64,000 bases of DNA from the NCBI GenBank assembly GCA_039654915.1, contig CM077597.1:55022001-55086000 (forward strand). The letters run 5' to 3'. Below are positions 61,435-64,000 of this stretch, piece by piece. Both the position numbers and the translations under genes were made by a program. A model generated the notes under the pieces. The model worked only from the letters and a program-made list of their open reading frames with translations. It was not told the origin of the DNA and ran no database searches. The first letter of the stretch is position 1, and each line of letters opens with the position of its first letter. Source of the DNA: Aquilaria yunnanensis (taxonomy: Eukaryota > Streptophyta > Magnoliopsida > Malvales > Thymelaeaceae).

Positions 61435-63817
61435 GTCAACCATCGCCGCTTATTTTCCATTATCCGTACCGGTCTTTTTCCCCTTCATCGTGAGTGCTAC
61501 ACGTCACGAACAAACCGTGGGGCTGATAAAGTGGGAAATTTTAATCCAGCAACTAGACCCGAAAAAGAAAATAGGGGATGCAACACGAGGACTTCCCGGC
61601 ACGTCACCGATGCCAGTACTACTCTCGCCCAAGCACGCTTAACTGCGGAGTTCTGATGGGATCCGGTGCATTAGTGCTGGTATGATCGCATCCGTCAACC
61701 AACGCCGCTTATTTTCCATTATCCGTACCGGTCTTTTTCCCCTTCATCGTGAGTGCTACACGTCACGAACAAACCGTGGGGCTGATAAAGTGGGAAATTT
61801 TAATCCAGCAACTAGACCCGAAAAAGAAAATAGGGGATGCAACACGAGGACTTCCCGGCACGTCACCGATGCCAGTACTACTCTCGCCCAAGCACGCTTA
61901 ACTGCGGAGTTCTGATGGGATCCGGTGCCGTAGTGCTGGTATGATCGCATCCGTCAACCAACGCCGCTTATTTTCCATTATCCGTACCGGTCTTTTTCCC
62001 CTTCATCGTGAGGACTTCCCGGCACGTCACCGATGCCAGTACTAGACCCGAAAAAGAAAATAGGGGATGCAACACGAGGACTTCCCGGCACGTCACCGAT
62101 GCCAGTACTACTCTCGCCCAAGCACGCTTAACTGCGGAGTTCTGATGGGATCCGGTGCATTAGTGCTGGTATGATCGCATCCGTCAACCAACGCCGCTTA
62201 TTTTCCATTATCCGTACCGGTCTTTTTCCCCTTCATCGTGAGTGCTACACGTCACGAACAAACCGTGGGGCTGATAAAGTGGGAAATTTTAATCCAGCAA
62301 CTAGACCCGAAAAAGAAAATAGGGGATGCAACACGAGGACTTCCCGGCACGTCACCGATGCCAGTACTACTCTCGCCCAAGCACGCTTAACTGCGGAGTT
62401 CTGATGGGATCCGGTGCCGTAGTGCTGGTATGATCGCATCCGTCAACCAACGCCGCTTATTTTCCATTATCCGTACCGGTCTTTTTCCCCTTCATCGTGA
62501 GGACTTCCCGGCACGTCACCGATGCCAGTACTAGACCCGAAAAAGAAAATAGGGGATGCAACACGAGGACTTCCCGGCACGTCACCGATGCCAGTACTAC
62601 TCTCGCCCAAGCACGCTTAACTGCGGAGTTCTGATGGGATCCGGTGCATTAGTGCTGGTATGATCGCATCCGTCAACCAACGCCGCTTATTTTCCATTAT
62701 CCGTACCGGTCTTTTTCCCCTTCATCGTGAGTGCTACACGTCACGAACAAACCGTGGGGCTGATAAAGTGGGAAATTTTAATCCAGCAACTAGACCCGAA
62801 AAAGAAAATAGGGGATGCAACACGAGGACTTCCCGGCACGTCACCGATGCCAGTACTACTCTCGCCCAAGCACGCTTAACTGCGGAGTTCTGATGGGATC
62901 CGGTGCATTAGTGCTGGTATGATCGCATCCGTCAACCAACGCCGCTTATTTTCCATTATCCGTACCGGTCTTTTTCCCCTTCATCGTGAGGACTTCCCGG
63001 CACGTCACCGATGCCAGTACTAGACCCGAAAAAGAAAATAGGGGATGCAACACGAGGACTTCCCGGCACGTCACCGATGCCAGTACTACTCTCGCCCAAG
63101 CACGCTTAACTGCGGAGTTCTGATGGGATCCGGTGCATTAGTGCTGGTATGATCGCATCCGTCAACCAACGCCGCTTATTTTCCATTATCCGTACCGGTC
63201 TTTTTCCCCTTCATCGTGAGTGCTACACGTCACGAACAAACCGTGGGGCTGATAAAGTGGGAAATTTTAATCCAGCAACTAGACCCGAAAAAGAAAATAG
63301 GGGATGCAACACGAGGACTTCCCGGCACGTCACCGATGCCAGTACTACTCTCGCCCAAGCACGCTTAACTGCGGAGTTCTGATGGGATCCGGTGCATTAG
63401 TGCTGGTATGATCGCATCCGTCAACCAACGCCGCTTATTTTCCATTATCCGCACCGGTCTTTTTCCCCTTCATCGTGAGTGCTACACGTCACGAACAAAC
63501 CGTGGGGCTGATAAAGTGGGAAATTTTAATCCAGCAACTAGACCCGAAAAAGAAAATAGGGGATGCAACACGAGGACTTCCCGGCACGTCACCGATGCCA
63601 GTACTACTCTCGCCCAAGCACGCTTAACTGCGGAGTTCTGATGGGATCCGGTGCATTAGTGCTGGTATGATCGCATCCGTCAACCAACGCCGCTTATTTT
63701 CCATTATCCGTACCGGTCTTTTTCCCCTTCATCGTGAGTGCTACACGTCACGAACAAACCGTGGGGCTGATAAAGTGGGAAATTTTAATCCAGCAACTAG
63801 ACCCGAAAAAGAAAATA

Positions 63818-63937
63818 GGGGATGCAACACGAGGACTTCCCGGCACGTCACCGATGCCAGTACTACTCTCGCCCAAGCACGCTTAACTGCGGAGTTCTGA
63901 TGGGATCCGGTGCATTAGTGCTGGTATGATCGCATCC
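63818..63937 (-). rRNA. 5S rRNA, last complete N-type gene
   Basis: N-type gene with no private changes. The 63 bp to its right are the promoter-proximal part of an S spacer (GAGGAC at the edge), so a further gene is expected about 230 bp on, beyond the window. Confidence 0.93.
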
Positions 63938-64000
63938 GTCAACCAACGCCGCTTATTTTCCATTATCCGTACCGGTCTTTTTCCCCTTCATCGTGAGGAC

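Larger units (their letters stand above)
1..64000 (-). repeat. 5S rDNA tandem array, 243 complete genes
   Basis: The window is a head-to-tail array of 5S rRNA genes, all transcribed leftwards. Gene 5' ends are separated only by 259, 230 or 341 bp: 155, 55 and 32 intervals. These sum to 63,707 bp, exactly the distance between the first and last gene. The left edge falls inside an L spacer (1-110) and the right edge inside an S spacer (63938-64000), so the array continues on both sides. There is no stretch over 300 bp without a gene. Nearly every gene carries one GGATCC (BamHI) site. Such arrays supply 5S rRNA to the large ribosomal subunit in plant nuclei. Functional state (active or silenced copies) cannot be read from sequence alone. 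Confidence 0.97.
55138..64000 (-). rRNA. 5S rRNA cluster A9, 35 genes, mostly 489-bp N/S dimers
   Basis: Gene 5' ends: 55257, 55598, 55857, 56116, 56375, 56605, 56864, 57094, 57353, 57583, 57842, 58072, 58331, 58561, 58820, 59079, 59338, 59597, 59856, 60086, 60345, 60604, 60945, 61204, 61434, 61693, 61952, 62182, 62441, 62671, 62930, 63160, 63419, 63678, 63937. N+S dimers of 489 bp run from 56116 to 58561 and from 61693 to 63160. Between 58561 and 59597 two N spacer subtypes (GTACC and GCACC) alternate. L-type: 55598 and 60945 only. Six genes carry the A23C/T24G double change. Confidence 0.95.

Noticed and set aside
1..64000. CRISPR array
   Set aside because: Repeats are 120-bp rRNA genes and the spacers are also repeated, not unique. 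There are no cas genes, and the sequence is eukaryotic nuclear 5S rDNA.
1..64000. Linked 35S rDNA or a Ty1/copia-associated 5S cluster
   Set aside because: Some plants carry 5S within 35S rDNA or retroelements, but no 18S, 5.8S, 26S, LTR or polymerase sequence occurs in this window.

Overview
The whole window is one uninterrupted tandem array of plant-type 5S ribosomal RNA genes, all on the minus strand. I count 243 complete 120-nt genes with no other gene, transposon or unique sequence between them. The gene body matches the angiosperm 5S rRNA (start GGATGCGATCATACC, internal AGTTAAGCGTGCTTGGGC, end TGTTGCATCCC). The flanks also fit Pol III transcription of plant 5S genes: C at -1, GC at -12/-11, an AT-rich box with TAAT at -28, and a T-rich terminator directly after the gene. 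The source is therefore a land-plant nuclear genome, most like a eudicot. I cannot name the genus.

Three unit lengths build the array, and they account exactly for the distance between the first and last gene. N units (259 bp, 155 intervals) have a 139-bp spacer. S units (230 bp, 55 intervals) have a 110-bp spacer in which 58 bp are replaced by 29 bp copied from the 5S gene body. L units (341 bp, 32 complete intervals plus a partial one at the left edge) have a 221-bp spacer with an extra 82-bp segment, always next to a divergent 'L-type' 5S gene. Genes are named below by their 5' end E; each occupies E-119 to E on the minus strand.

Layout: 1-17.4 kb is L-rich, with mixed 1118-, 600-, 2318- and 2178-bp modules. 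17.4-24.9 kb is a 1837-bp higher-order repeat (HOR) in four copies. 24.5-30.5 kb carries a 1496-bp HOR and many genes with a box A variant. 30.5-34.8 kb carries a 2532-bp repeat. 34.8-39.5 kb is a 1636-bp HOR. 39.5-48.8 kb is a three-copy HOR of 3452, 2733 and 3452 bp. 48.8-55.1 kb is a 1089-bp HOR in five copies plus a derivative. 55.1-64 kb is mostly N/S dimers of 489 bp. Each domain has private point variants, so homogenisation looks local rather than array-wide.

The main novelty is in the gene itself. Every copy differs from the usual plant 5S at six positions within 17 nt of helix IV/box C, and the six changes fall as three compensatory base-pair swaps around an unchanged GUGA tetraloop. 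Other notable points are the microhomology-bounded copy of gene nt 73-107 in S spacers, the structurally damaged L-type genes, and traceable recombinant genes and spacers.
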